Shown: piece by piece, positions 47,708 to 56,307 of the stretch | How positions within the stretch are numbered: the stretch's first letter is position 1 | Layout: each line of letters starts with the position of its first letter | Source of the DNA: RYN-133 sp963708645 | GTDB lineage: Bacteria; Actinomycetota; Actinomycetes; Mycobacteriales; Jatrophihabitantaceae | Direction of reading: 5' to 3' | NCBI GenBank assembly: GCA_963708645.1 | Contig: CAVPTA010000008.1 | Location: 248,001-312,000, forward strand | Length of the DNA: 64,000 nt | The notes under the pieces: model-generated | Told to the model about the DNA's origin: nothing | The model's database searches: none | The model's input: only the letters and a program-made list of their open reading frames with translations | Translations under genes and position numbers: made by a program

Positions 47708-48339
47708 TCACGGTGATGATCGTCGACGACCACCCGATCTGGCGCGACGCCCTCGAGCGCGACCTCGTTGCCAACGGGTTCGATGTTGTCGGCGCGTTCG
47801 GCGACGGCGAGACCGCCGTGCGCACCGCACCGGCGCTGCGACCCGACGTCGTGTTGATGGACTTTGCGTTGCCTGGGATGTCCGGCGTCGACACCGCCGC
47901 GGCGCTGGTCGCGAACGACCCGTCGGTGCGGGTACTGATGCTCTCGTCCTCCGGCGAGGACGAGGACGTGCTCGCTGCGATGAAGGTCGGCGCGCGCGGT
48001 TACCTCGTGAAATCAGCCCGCGCCGCCGAGGTGCTGGACGCCGTGCGGCGCACCGCCGACGGCCGGGCCACCTTCTCGCCCGGTCTGGCCGGCCTCGTGT
48101 TGGGTGAGTACCGACGGATCAAGCGCGACGAACCCGATCCGCTCGCGGTGCTGACCGACCGCGAGACAGAGATCTTGCGCATGGTCTCGACCGGGCGCAC
48201 CGCGCGCCAGATCGCCGACACCCTCGTCGTCTCACACCGCACCGTGCAGAACCACATCCAGAACACCCTGCGCAAGCTGCAGCTGCACAACAAGGTCGAG
48301 CTCACCCGCTGGGCCGTCGATCACGGCATCGCTGAGTGA
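47704..48339 (+). CDS. macR: MacR-family response regulator
   Basis: 211 residues. The receiver has MIVDDHPIWRD, the phospho-acceptor Asp in VVLMDFALPGMSG and the Lys in GYLVKSA. The LuxR domain is LTDRETEILRMVSTGRTARQIA, with the recognition helix SHRTVQNHIQNTLRKL. In Streptomyces the MacRS pair controls antibiotic production and morphogenesis. Here the next gene is a secreted lipoprotein with a matching promoter, a plausible target. Confidence 0.87.
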   Translation: MITVMIVDDHPIWRDALERDLVANGFDVVGAFGDGETAVRTAPALRPDVVLMDFALPGMSGVDTAAALVANDPSVRVLMLSSSGEDEDVLAAMKVGARGYLVKSARAAEVLDAVRRTADGRATFSPGLAGLVLGEYRRIKRDEPDPLAVLTDRETEILRMVSTGRTARQIADTLVVSHRTVQNHIQNTLRKLQLHNKVELTRWAVDHGIAE

Positions 48340-48380
48340 CGCGCCGACCGGAAAAGCCGCGATCGTCCCTACTGCGGAGT

Positions 48381-48386
48381 TACCGT
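48381..48386 (+). promoter_or_regulatory. Candidate -10 box (TACCGT) of the lipoprotein gene leaderless promoter
   Basis: TACCGT is followed by six bases before ATG 48393 and shares 15 of 16 bases with the sequence in front of macS. Confidence 0.5.
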
Positions 48387-48392
48387 CGGATC

Positions 48393-49070
48393 ATGACGGT
48401 GCGAGTGCGGATCCTGGCCGGGGGGCTGGCGCTCGTCATGGCGGCCAGCGGGTGTGCGCACCGGATGATCCCCGGACACACCGTCTACAAGACGGTCACC
48501 ACCACACCGCCGGCTCCGAGCCCGTCGCCGAGTTCGTCGCCGTCGACCTCGCCGGTCGCGAACGTGACCACGCACAGCAAGCACCCGCCGCCGCCGAAAC
48601 CGAAGTACACGAAGCTGGCCGGCACGTGCAAGACGCAGCTCGGTGCCGATTCGATCAACAAGGTGCTCGGGCAGAAGCTCGCCGGCAGCATCGAGTACGG
48701 CGTCGGTGGCAGCGACCCGAGCATCAACCGGCTCACGTTCATCGACTGCAAGTACGGCAACATCCGCGGCAAGGCACCGGTCGTCGAGATCCGCGTCAGC
48801 CTCTACCGCAGCGAGGGTGATGCGGCCGACCGTATCCAGTCGACCGTCCAGGACTTCGAACAGCACGGAGCGTCGGCAAGCGACACCACTGTCGCCGGGC
48901 AGCACGCGACCCTGCTGCTCGGCGCGAACATGCTGGCCTACGGCCCGACGCTGGTGAAGGTCGCGGGCGTGCGCACGATCGCGATCACGATGCGCCCCGA
49001 CTGGGACAACGTGCAGAAGCTGCTGCCCGCGCTCGGTGCCCTCGCACTGCGCCAAACGACGCCGCGCTGA
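48393..49070 (+). CDS. Secreted lipoprotein, possibly MacRS-regulated
   Basis: 225 residues. The signal sequence VRVRILAGGLALVMAASGC ends in a lipobox. A Pro/Ser/Thr linker (PPAPSPSPSSSPSTSPVAN) and a Pro/Lys stretch follow. The mature domain starts near YTKLAGTCKTQLGADSI and contains two well-placed cysteines (GTCKT and FIDCKY) and strands ending ITMRPDWDNVQKLLPALGAL. It may belong to the DUF3558-like group of actinobacterial lipoproteins, but this is not certain. The promoter shares its box with macS. Confidence 0.75.
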   Translation: MTVRVRILAGGLALVMAASGCAHRMIPGHTVYKTVTTTPPAPSPSPSSSPSTSPVANVTTHSKHPPPPKPKYTKLAGTCKTQLGADSINKVLGQKLAGSIEYGVGGSDPSINRLTFIDCKYGNIRGKAPVVEIRVSLYRSEGDAADRIQSTVQDFEQHGASASDTTVAGQHATLLLGANMLAYGPTLVKVAGVRTIAITMRPDWDNVQKLLPALGALALRQTTPR

Positions 49071-49073
49071 GTC

Positions 49074-50729
49074 CTAAGCAGTCTCGGCGGCCGCGGCCCG
49101 TCCGGCGGCCCGCCCGCTGAAGATGCACCCGCCGAGGAAGGTGCCTTCCAGCGATCGGTAGCCGTGCACGCCGCCGCCGCCGAATCCGGCCACCTCGCCG
49201 GCCGCGTAGAGACCCGGGATCGGTGCTCCGTCGGCACCCAGGACGCGAGAATCGAGGTCGGTGTTGAGGCCGCCCAGCGTCTTGCGCGTCAGGATCGACA
49301 GCCGCACCGCGATCATCGGGCCGGCCTTCGGGTCGGTCAGCTTGTGCGGCGAGGCAACGCGGGTCACCTTGTCCGGGAGGTACGTGCGCGCCTGACGCAG
49401 TGCCGCGATTTGCAGATCCTTGGTGTACTCGTTGTCCATCTCGCGATCGCGGGCAAGGATCTCGTCACGCACCGTCTGCGGGTCGAGCAACGGCGAGTCG
49501 GTGACCTTGTTCATCCGCTCGATCAGTTCATCCAGCGTGTCGGCCGAGACGAAGTCGACGCCCTTGTCGAGGAATGCGCGCACCGGTGGTGGCATGTCGG
49601 CGCGGGCGCGGTCGAGCACCTGTCTCACCGACTTCGAGGTCAGGTCGGGGTTCTGCTCCTGACCTGAGAGCCCGAACTCCTTGCCGATGATCTTCTTCGT
49701 GAGAACGAACCAGGTGTGCTCGTGGCCGGTCTGCATGATGTGTTCGAGGGTGCCGAGCGTGTCGAAGCCCGGGAACAGCGGAACGGGCAGCCGCTTGCCC
49801 GTCGCGTCGAGCCACACCGAGGACGGGCCGGGCAGGATGCGGATGCCGTGGTTGGTCCACACCGGGTCGTAGTTGTTGATGCCCTCCACGTAATGCCACA
49901 TGCGGTCGCGGTTGACGACCCGTCCGCCGGCCGCCTCGGTGATCGCGATCATGCGCCCGTCGACGAAGTCGGGGACGCCCGCGATCATGTGCTTCGGCGG
50001 CGTGCCCATGCGCGGCGGCCAGTTCTCGCGGACGAGGTCGAAGTTGCCGCCGATGCCGCCGGAGGTGACGAGCACCGTGGGCGCGTGCAGTTCGAAGTCC
50101 TCGACGACCTCGCGCGAACTCGGTGCGCTGCGCGGCACGTCGGACGGCGCGAGTACCGATCCGCGCACTCCGTCGACGGCGCCGTCGGTGATCGTCAGTT
50201 CGTCCACGCGGTGCCGGAACGCGAACCGCAACTGTCCGCGCTCGGCAGCTTCCTTCGCGCGCGCCGCGAACGGCGCCACGAGACCGGGGCCCGTCCCCCA
50301 GGTGATGTGGAAGCGCGGGACCGAGTTGCCGTGCCCGTTCGCGGTGTAACCGCCGCGCTCGGCCCAGCCGACGATCGGGAACCACCGCACGCCACGCTGG
50401 TGCAGCCACGACCGCTTCTCACCAGCTGCGAAATGGACGTAGGCCTCGGCCCAGCGGCGCGGCCACACGTCCTCGTCGTCGAGGCGGTCGAACCCGGCTG
50501 TGCCCTGCCAGTCCTGCCAGGCGAGATCGACCGAGTCCTTGATCCGCATGCGGCGCTGCTCGGGCGAGTTGACGAAGAACAGCCCGCCGAAGGACCAGAA
50601 CGCCTGCGCGCCCAGATTCTGCGCGGGCTCCTGGTCGACCAGGATCACCCGACGCCCCGCATCGAGCAGCTCACTCGTCGCGACGAGCCCTGCCAGACCA
50701 GCACCTACGACGATCGCATCGGCGTCCAT
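49074..50729 (-). CDS. FAD-binding dehydrogenase (KstD/flavoprotein succinate-type family)
   Basis: 551 residues. The FAD-binding N-terminus is DADAIVVGAGLAGLVATSELLDAGRRVI, with the sequence QNLGAQAFWSFGGLFFV next, as in the Rv0785-type actinobacterial FAD dehydrogenases. The C-terminal VHGYRSLEGTFLGGCIFSGRAAGR is the family's conserved FAD-proximal block. An FAD-dependent desaturation or oxidation of a ketone or hydroxysteroid-like substrate is plausible. The stop lies three bases from that of the lipoprotein gene. Confidence 0.88.
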   Translation of the reverse strand: MDADAIVVGAGLAGLVATSELLDAGRRVILVDQEPAQNLGAQAFWSFGGLFFVNSPEQRRMRIKDSVDLAWQDWQGTAGFDRLDDEDVWPRRWAEAYVHFAAGEKRSWLHQRGVRWFPIVGWAERGGYTANGHGNSVPRFHITWGTGPGLVAPFAARAKEAAERGQLRFAFRHRVDELTITDGAVDGVRGSVLAPSDVPRSAPSSREVVEDFELHAPTVLVTSGGIGGNFDLVRENWPPRMGTPPKHMIAGVPDFVDGRMIAITEAAGGRVVNRDRMWHYVEGINNYDPVWTNHGIRILPGPSSVWLDATGKRLPVPLFPGFDTLGTLEHIMQTGHEHTWFVLTKKIIGKEFGLSGQEQNPDLTSKSVRQVLDRARADMPPPVRAFLDKGVDFVSADTLDELIERMNKVTDSPLLDPQTVRDEILARDREMDNEYTKDLQIAALRQARTYLPDKVTRVASPHKLTDPKAGPMIAVRLSILTRKTLGGLNTDLDSRVLGADGAPIPGLYAAGEVAGFGGGGVHGYRSLEGTFLGGCIFSGRAAGRAAAAETA

Positions 50730-50797
50730 GCCCTCGATCCTGCCGTGCGCGGGTGGGCAAAGCTACTGGCCGGTACGCAGTCGCGCACAATGTGCTC

Positions 50798-51808
50798 ATG
50801 GCCTCGTCCCCCGACCTCGCCCAGCGCCTGCTCGAGGCCCAGGTCGCCTTTCACGTGCAAGAGCTGCGCGGCGACGGGTTCGCCGCGCTGGTCGAGCGCG
50901 AAATAGATCACGCACTGGCCGACGCCGCGCGGCTGACGCTGGGACAGGTGATCACGCGCGAACAGGTCAAGGCGGTGGCCGCCAAGTACGTCGCGCGCTT
51001 CGAGCTCCCCGGCGCGATACCGGACGTCGTCGGCGAGATCGCAATGCGGGTGCGCACGCATCCGTCGAACGAGGTCGAACTCGGCGAGGTGCTGCCCCGC
51101 CGGCACGTTGCTGCCGCTGCGAACAAGATCGGTGAGCTGCGCGCGGTGCGCGAGTGGATCGCGGTGCAGATCACCGAGAGCCCGAGCGTGCAGGCCTGGC
51201 TGGCCGAGTACCTGCGTGCGCTCATGGCCGGCGCCGTCGACTCGAACCTGAGGCTGGCCAAGAAGGTCCCGGGCGTCTCGCTCGGGCTCTCGCTCGGCGG
51301 CAAACTCGCCGGTGGGGCCGTCCGCGAGGCCGATCAGCGCAGCCGAGAGATGGCCGAGCAGGCTGCCGTGGCCATCCTGCAACGCTCCCGCGAGAACATC
51401 CTCACGTCGATGACGGACGAGGACGTCGAAGCCGCGGTGCTCGAGGTCTGGGACGCCGCATCGGGACGCACGATCCGCGAGTTGCTCGACGCCATCGACG
51501 ACGACGATCTCGTCGACGCCGCGTCCATCCTCTACGACGGCTGGCTCGAGGTGCGCGGCGAGACCTACCTCGCCGCGCTCATCGACACCGGTGTCGACTA
51601 CATCTTCGACACCTACGGCGAGCTGACCCTCGATGCGCTGCTCGGCGAGTTCGGCATCGAGCGGGCCGACCTGGTCGAGGAAGCGATGCGCTTCGCGCCG
51701 ACGGCAATCGCGGCGCTCGACGAAGCGGGCCTGTTGGCCGAGACGTTGCGCCGCCAGTTTGCGCGCTTCTACGAATCGGACGAGGCCCGCGCGATCCTCG
51801 GCGGCTGA
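50798..51808 (+). CDS. Conserved protein of unknown function, helical
   Basis: 336 residues from ATG 50798. The chain is mostly amphipathic helix, with acidic C-terminal repeats (TDEDVEAAVLEVWDAASGRTI, AALIDTGVDYIFDTYGELTLD, RADLVEEAMRF). The C-terminal LLAETLRRQFARFYESDEARAIL is typical of a family of actinobacterial proteins of unknown function. No signal peptide or membrane segment is visible. It is divergent from the FAD dehydrogenase. Confidence 0.75.
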   Translation: MASSPDLAQRLLEAQVAFHVQELRGDGFAALVEREIDHALADAARLTLGQVITREQVKAVAAKYVARFELPGAIPDVVGEIAMRVRTHPSNEVELGEVLPRRHVAAAANKIGELRAVREWIAVQITESPSVQAWLAEYLRALMAGAVDSNLRLAKKVPGVSLGLSLGGKLAGGAVREADQRSREMAEQAAVAILQRSRENILTSMTDEDVEAAVLEVWDAASGRTIRELLDAIDDDDLVDAASILYDGWLEVRGETYLAALIDTGVDYIFDTYGELTLDALLGEFGIERADLVEEAMRFAPTAIAALDEAGLLAETLRRQFARFYESDEARAILGG

Positions 51809-51820
51809 GGCAGCTCAGCC
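51803..51820. terminator. Short hairpin between convergent genes
   Basis: GGCTGAG and CTCAGCC pair around a four-base loop, overlapping the stop of the previous gene. It lies 16 bases from the stop of the facing Tat-exported gene. Confidence 0.5.
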
Positions 51821-51835
51821 TCGAAGTCGGGTGAC

Positions 51836-53356
51836 TCAGGTGGATGGCTGGAGTGGCCCGATCCAATTCGACCCGTTGGCCGCCTCGTCGACGCGCACGT
51901 TGATATTGACGTTCGGGTTGGTGAGAATGCCGTCCTCGATGTAATCGGTGTAGGTGCCCGTGAGGGTCGAGGTCAGCGTCTCGTCGGGTGTGGTGCCGTT
52001 GACGTTGCTACCGAGGAACAGCTGGACGGTCTGCACGCCGGTGCCCGAGGTGAAGTCGAGTCCAACCTCTACCCGGAACCAGCTGTTGAGCGGGACGACG
52101 GACTGCGACATCGTCGAGTTGGTGTTGTTGTTCACGAGCGTGAACTTGTGCGATTGCGACTTTCCGCCGAAGGCGAACGACCCGTTGTGCGTGCCGCCCA
52201 GTTGGCCGTTGCCCGTACCACCGAACTTGTAGAGCAGGACGCTGGTGCGATACGCGGGGAGGACGTCGAGATAGTAATAGCGGCGCAGGTAGATGCTGGT
52301 TTGTTGATTGACCCGCTTACCCAGGAATCCGTACGCAGTACTCGTCAGCTGCGTGTTGTAGAACTTCGCGCAGTTACCGCTGACGCCGTTCGCGTCGAAG
52401 ACGACGCCCACGGTCCCGTTCCCGTCGCCCTTGTCACCGATCGATTGGTCGTAGGCGGTGTTGGCCGACGTCGGCTGTGCGCCCACTGTCCCGCCCTCGA
52501 ACGATTCGGAGAAGGAGATCGGAGGTGGTGGGGGTGGCGGTGGGGGTGGCGGTGGAGAGCCGCCCCCGATGAAGTCGGGTTGCGTCGCCGCGGTGGACAT
52601 CTGGATGTCGTCGACATCCATGGTGTAGTCGACGGCAGTACCCGGATAGTGAATGAACAGCTGCTTCACCGCGGCGGGGGTCTTGTTGTTGGCGGACGTG
52701 AGCGTTTGCGCGTAGCCGCCGTCGTAGCTCACCTCGGCGGTGTAGGCGGTGCCTGCGTAGGAGACGATGACCTGGATCTGGTGCCACCCGCCGTCCACCG
52801 GAACGGGGCCGATGTCCATTGTCTCGTTGTAGGCGAAATCGCAGGTCAGCCGGTTGTTCCGGAAGAAGACCGTGAACTGCGACTTCGGCGCGGTGACGAC
52901 GTTGGTACCGATCTCGAACAGGTTCATGTACGCGTCGGTCGGGTTCGGCAGCGTCACCAAACGGAACCACATGCTGTACGCGACATAGGGCAGGCCGAGA
53001 GCGAACCCCTTCTGGTTCACCTGGAGAAACGCTGTCTGGTTCGCCGTCGTGGTCGGGTCCAGCCGGCATCCGAAACTCCCCGTGTGGGCGTACGCCGACG
53101 CCAAGGAGGCGCCGCCGTAGGACGTGATCGGAGCGCCCAACGAACCGGATTCGAAGTCGACGCTGAGCTGCGGTGTCGTCGTCGCGAACGCCGCCGGAGC
53201 GCTGGTCAGGCCGATCGCTGCCGCCGCGGTCGCCAGGCCGCCCAGCATGATGAAGTTTCGACGCGAGAGTCGAAGCTGACCGTCCTCAACCTGGACGGTC
53301 GCAGACCGACCAGGTTGTAGCAGTCGGTGCGTACCGACATGGTTCGACAATGGCAT
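51836..53356 (-). CDS. Tat-exported protein with two concanavalin-like domains and a polyproline linker
   Basis: 506 residues. A twin-arginine signal (SRRNFIMLGGLATAAAA) is followed by a mature protein. Residues ~65-255 and ~290-505 are two beta-sandwich domains of the lectin/LamG type. Each opens with a FESG-like strand (VDFESGSLGAP and FSESFEGGTVGAQ). A run of twelve prolines separates them. There is no catalytic motif, so binding of extracellular carbohydrate or surface material is most likely. The third codon positions are less GC-rich than most neighbours, hinting at a different origin. Confidence 0.78.
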   Translation of the reverse strand: MPLSNHVGTHRLLQPGRSATVQVEDGQLRLSRRNFIMLGGLATAAAAIGLTSAPAAFATTTPQLSVDFESGSLGAPITSYGGASLASAYAHTGSFGCRLDPTTTANQTAFLQVNQKGFALGLPYVAYSMWFRLVTLPNPTDAYMNLFEIGTNVVTAPKSQFTVFFRNNRLTCDFAYNETMDIGPVPVDGGWHQIQVIVSYAGTAYTAEVSYDGGYAQTLTSANNKTPAAVKQLFIHYPGTAVDYTMDVDDIQMSTAATQPDFIGGGSPPPPPPPPPPPPISFSESFEGGTVGAQPTSANTAYDQSIGDKGDGNGTVGVVFDANGVSGNCAKFYNTQLTSTAYGFLGKRVNQQTSIYLRRYYYLDVLPAYRTSVLLYKFGGTGNGQLGGTHNGSFAFGGKSQSHKFTLVNNNTNSTMSQSVVPLNSWFRVEVGLDFTSGTGVQTVQLFLGSNVNGTTPDETLTSTLTGTYTDYIEDGILTNPNVNINVRVDEAANGSNWIGPLQPST

Positions 53357-53514
53357 TTCATCCCCGGTTCACGAATTCGCCAGCGCCGGTACAGTAAGCC
53401 GCCGATTGCGAATTGGCGTGCGAGGTTTACGAAAGATTAGGTCAATATGCGCAGCGGTTCTCGATTTATTTACCCTGCGCTAACAGTTGCTAAGACTGCG
53501 TCTATTCGCGGCCC

Positions 53515-53623
53515 GGCGGTTCGGCCGAGCTGACTCGCGAGCAGTGCGAACGGTGGGGCCGTAGTCACGTCGAGGCACACCGTCCGGATAGCCGGCGCGA
53601 AGCCGGCCGACGACGGAGGACAG
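53515..53623 (-). pseudogene. Internally deleted remnant of the DUF3349 gene
   Basis: This segment matches the DUF3349 gene in the same orientation. The first 12 bases match 54475-54486, then the match jumps to 54651-54746, so about 165 bases are missing. Over the long stretch about nine in ten bases match, with a small indel. No reading frame is intact. The rest of the 53357-53746 gap is an AT-richer promoter-like region with no gene. Confidence 0.8.
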
Positions 53624-53746
53624 CGACGCGGTCCGGCGCCGCGTTCAGTGCGCTGCACGAAAGGGCGGATTCTCGCCGAAGGCGATGACACGGCGTGCGC
53701 GAGTCCCTAGCGTGTGCGCTGACGTGTCGTATGACCGGGGGGGATC

Positions 53747-54455
53747 ATGTTGAATCGTAAGGCTTTTCAAGCGATGGGGATCGGTCTGGCGGCGGCCGTA
53801 GCGGTCGCCCTGGGCGGAAGTTCGACCCAGGCAAGACAGACACCGAAAGACGTCGAACAGGTGCACCCGGGTTGGTCGCACCGCACGACTCCAATGAGTC
53901 CGCAGGCGTTTCCGGCCTCGATTGACTCAGACATCTACGCGTACGCGATCACGTCGAATGCCCGCACGTACTTCGCGGTCGCAGGCCGGCTGTTCCTGCA
54001 TCTCAAGAGCGGCAGCACCAACAGGTACACCGGCAACTTCGTCGACTATCGCGGCGACAAGAGCTGCGTTAGGCCGACCCGCGAGCTCGGTCTACTTCGC
54101 CGCGAGTAGCCACGTCCTCAACACCGCGACCTACAACATCATCCTGACCAAGCGCGTGGGCCCGCTGGCCAAGAAGCTCGAATACACCGGAACCATCACG
54201 TTCCACTACGACGCCAACTCCCGTATCTCCGGAGGATCGGTCACCGTGACCAACGCGTCCGGCCAGGAAGTGACAACGCAGCTGAAGGACAGCGGCTACT
54301 ACAGCACGAGCTACCTCTACACGGTGGCAACGATCGTCAAGACGAAGGTCGGGATCGCCGGCCAGTTCTCCGGGACCAGCTGGAGCGGCAACGCATTCGC
54401 TCCGGACGGCAACGGCAGTCTTAGCCAGTGGGTCATCTCGGGCTCGCCTGCGTAG
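53747..54455 (+). CDS. Small secreted protein, frameshifted
   Basis: The signal peptide is LNRKAFQAMGIGLAAAVAVAL with cleavage near SSTQA. The first frame runs to RGDKSC at ~54070. There one base shift leads to ALGRPASSVYFAASSHVLNTA and on to SLSQWVISGSPA, giving about 235 residues in total. The mature part is rich in Thr/Ser/Tyr strands (TYNIILTKRVGPL, YYSTSYLYTVATI) and looks like a beta-sandwich; no family is recognised. The gene lies between the truncated and the full copy of DUF3349. Confidence 0.6.
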
Positions 54456-54458
54456 CCG

Positions 54459-54764
54459 TCAGCTCTCGCGGCGTGGCGGTTCGGCCAGCGGCCAGCCGCC
54501 CGCCGCGAGATGTGCGCGGACGTTGGCGATGTCTGCCTCACTCGGCTGCTCGTGGGTAACCATCTCGATCGCATCGCGGATCGCTTGCGCTGACGTCGGG
54601 TCAGCTCCGCCTGCGAGTTCATCAGCGATGGACTTCAGCTCGTCGTGCGTGAGCTGACTCGCGAGCAGTGCGAACAGCGGGACGTAGTCACGTCGGGGCA
54701 CACCGTCCGGATAGCCGGCGCGAAGCCAGCCGACGATGGAGGACAGGAATGGCTGCGATGCCAC
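54459..54764 (-). CDS. DUF3349 protein
   Basis: 101 residues from GTG 54764, with GGGGAG upstream. Family marks are FLSSIVGWLRAGYPDGVP, DYVPLFALLASQLTHDELKSIA and the C-terminal DIANVRAHLAAGGWPLAEP. The family is small, helical and of unknown role, and is mostly found in Mycobacteriales and relatives. A partial degenerate copy lies 1 kb away. The stop faces that of the secreted protein three bases away. Confidence 0.88.
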   Translation of the reverse strand: MASQPFLSSIVGWLRAGYPDGVPRRDYVPLFALLASQLTHDELKSIADELAGGADPTSAQAIRDAIEMVTHEQPSEADIANVRAHLAAGGWPLAEPPRRES

Positions 54765-54781
54765 GAGACTCCCCTCGGGGG

Positions 54782-55027
54782 CTAGGTGTTGACGATGAGG
54801 TAGATGCCCCACACGATCGCGGCCAGAACGACGGCGAAGCACACGCACGCTGCGGCGATGGCGGCCGGGTTGTTGCCGACGAGCCGGTCCGAGTCGGCAT
54901 CGACCGGGCCCGACCCGGCATGCAGCAGCCGCAGGCCGACGGCGAACAGCGCGGGCAGTCCGGCGCCGCAGATCAGTGCGCCGATGACGATCTTCCCCAG
55001 CGCCGACAGATCGATCCAGTCATTCAT
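54782..55027 (-). CDS. Small two-segment membrane protein accompanying the phosphate transporter
   Basis: 81 residues. Two hydrophobic segments (KIVIGALICGAGLPALFAVG and AIAAACVCFAVVLAAIVWGI) are joined by a polar loop. It lies 13 bases after the Pit gene on the same strand, with a GGAGGGC just upstream. A small membrane protein often follows pit in Actinobacteria, but its function is not known. Confidence 0.75.
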   Translation of the reverse strand: MNDWIDLSALGKIVIGALICGAGLPALFAVGLRLLHAGSGPVDADSDRLVGNNPAAIAAACVCFAVVLAAIVWGIYLIVNT

Positions 55028-55040
55028 TGTCGGTGCCCTC

Positions 55041-56201
55041 CTATGCCGCGACCGGCTCGGCCGGGCGGTCGGATTCGGGTGGCGCGACCGAGCCTGCCCA
55101 TTCCGCGTTCACGTTGTCGTGCCGGACGGTCGTGCGCCGCGAGCGCAGGTAGATGAATATTGCGACCGCGATGAGCACCGCGAGCACCACCAGCACGCCG
55201 CCATCGCCGCCGATCCCACTGGCAAGCGCATAGGACAGCGCACCGACGACTCCCGCCGACGGCAACGTCAGCAGCCAAGCTGTGGCCATCCGTCCGGCGA
55301 CGTTCCACCGCACGGTCGCGCCCTTCTTGCCGACGCCGGTGCCGAGGATCGAACCAGTCGCGACGTGCGTGGTCGACAGGGAGTAGCCGAAGTGGCTCGA
55401 CATCAAGATCACCGCTGCGGACGACGACTCGGCCGCCATCCCCTGCGGCGACTCGATCTCGACCAGGCCCTTGCCGAGCGTACGGATCACGCGCCATCCG
55501 CCGGCGTACGTCCCGATGCTGATCGCCAGGGCGCAGCTGACGATGACCCACGTCGGGGCGTCGTCACCGGCGTTCAACGTGCCGTTCGCGATGAGCGCGA
55601 GGGTGATCACGCCCATCGTCTTCTGCGCGTCGTTCGACCCGTGCGCGAGCGAGACCATCGATGCCGAACCGATCTGGCCCAGCCGGAAACCGTGCGTGCG
55701 CGTGCGACCCGGGATGCTGCGGCTGATCCGGTAGATCAGGAACGTCCCGAGCGCGGCGACCAGGCCCGCGACGATCGGCGAGATCCCGGCCGGGATGATC
55801 ACCTTCGCGAACAGGTCCTTCCACTGGATGGCGTGACCGCCGGCATGCGCGAGCATCGAGCCGACGACGCCGCCGATCAGCGCATGCGACGAGCTGGACG
55901 GGATGCCGAGCAACCAGGTCATCAGGTTCCAGATGATGCCGCCGGCGAGCCCTGCGAACACCACAGTGAGCGTCACCAGCCCCGTGTCGACCAGGCCGCT
56001 GGCGATCGTCGCGGCCACACTCAACGACAAGAACGCACCCGCCAGGTTGAGCACCCCGGAGAGCCCGACGGCGATTCGCGGCGGAAGTGCTCCCGTCGCT
56101 ATCGATGTCGCCATCGCGTTGCCGGTGTCGTGGAAGCCGTTGGTGAAGTCGAACGCAAGCGCGGTGATGACTACGACGGTCAGGATGAGATCATTCCCCA
56201 C
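55041..56201 (-). CDS. pit: Low-affinity inorganic phosphate transporter (PiT family)
   Basis: 386 residues with ten or more membrane segments. The N-terminal signature is ALAFDFTNGFHDTGNAMATSIATG, and the matching inverted repeat in the second half is ASMVSLAHGSNDAQKTMGVI, the two GANDVAN-like motifs of PiT carriers. It imports metal-phosphate with H+. A three-unit PHO box lies 61 bases upstream, so expression is probably under PhoP control. A small membrane protein follows in the same operon. Confidence 0.93.
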   Translation of the reverse strand: MGNDLILTVVVITALAFDFTNGFHDTGNAMATSIATGALPPRIAVGLSGVLNLAGAFLSLSVAATIASGLVDTGLVTLTVVFAGLAGGIIWNLMTWLLGIPSSSSHALIGGVVGSMLAHAGGHAIQWKDLFAKVIIPAGISPIVAGLVAALGTFLIYRISRSIPGRTRTHGFRLGQIGSASMVSLAHGSNDAQKTMGVITLALIANGTLNAGDDAPTWVIVSCALAISIGTYAGGWRVIRTLGKGLVEIESPQGMAAESSSAAVILMSSHFGYSLSTTHVATGSILGTGVGKKGATVRWNVAGRMATAWLLTLPSAGVVGALSYALASGIGGDGGVLVVLAVLIAVAIFIYLRSRRTTVRHDNVNAEWAGSVAPPESDRPAEPVAA

Positions 56202-56261
56202 ACTGCGAGTGTTGCGCCGTCCACGCCCTGCGGCACTGGTTCAGCGTGATCCTGCGACACC

Positions 56262-56294
56262 TTTCATCTGCGATTCACCTGGCGTTCATCTAGG
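56262..56294. promoter_or_regulatory. PHO box: three contiguous 11-bp PhoP direct repeats
   Basis: TTTCATCTGCG, ATTCACCTGGC and GTTCATCTAGG lie head-to-tail with no gaps. Each fits the Streptomyces PhoP direct-repeat unit G(G/T)TCAYYYR(G/C)G with at most two mismatches. Upstream of pit, this predicts phosphate control by PhoRP. Confidence 0.78.
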
Positions 56295-56307
56295 CGCCGG
56301 GCGAGCC

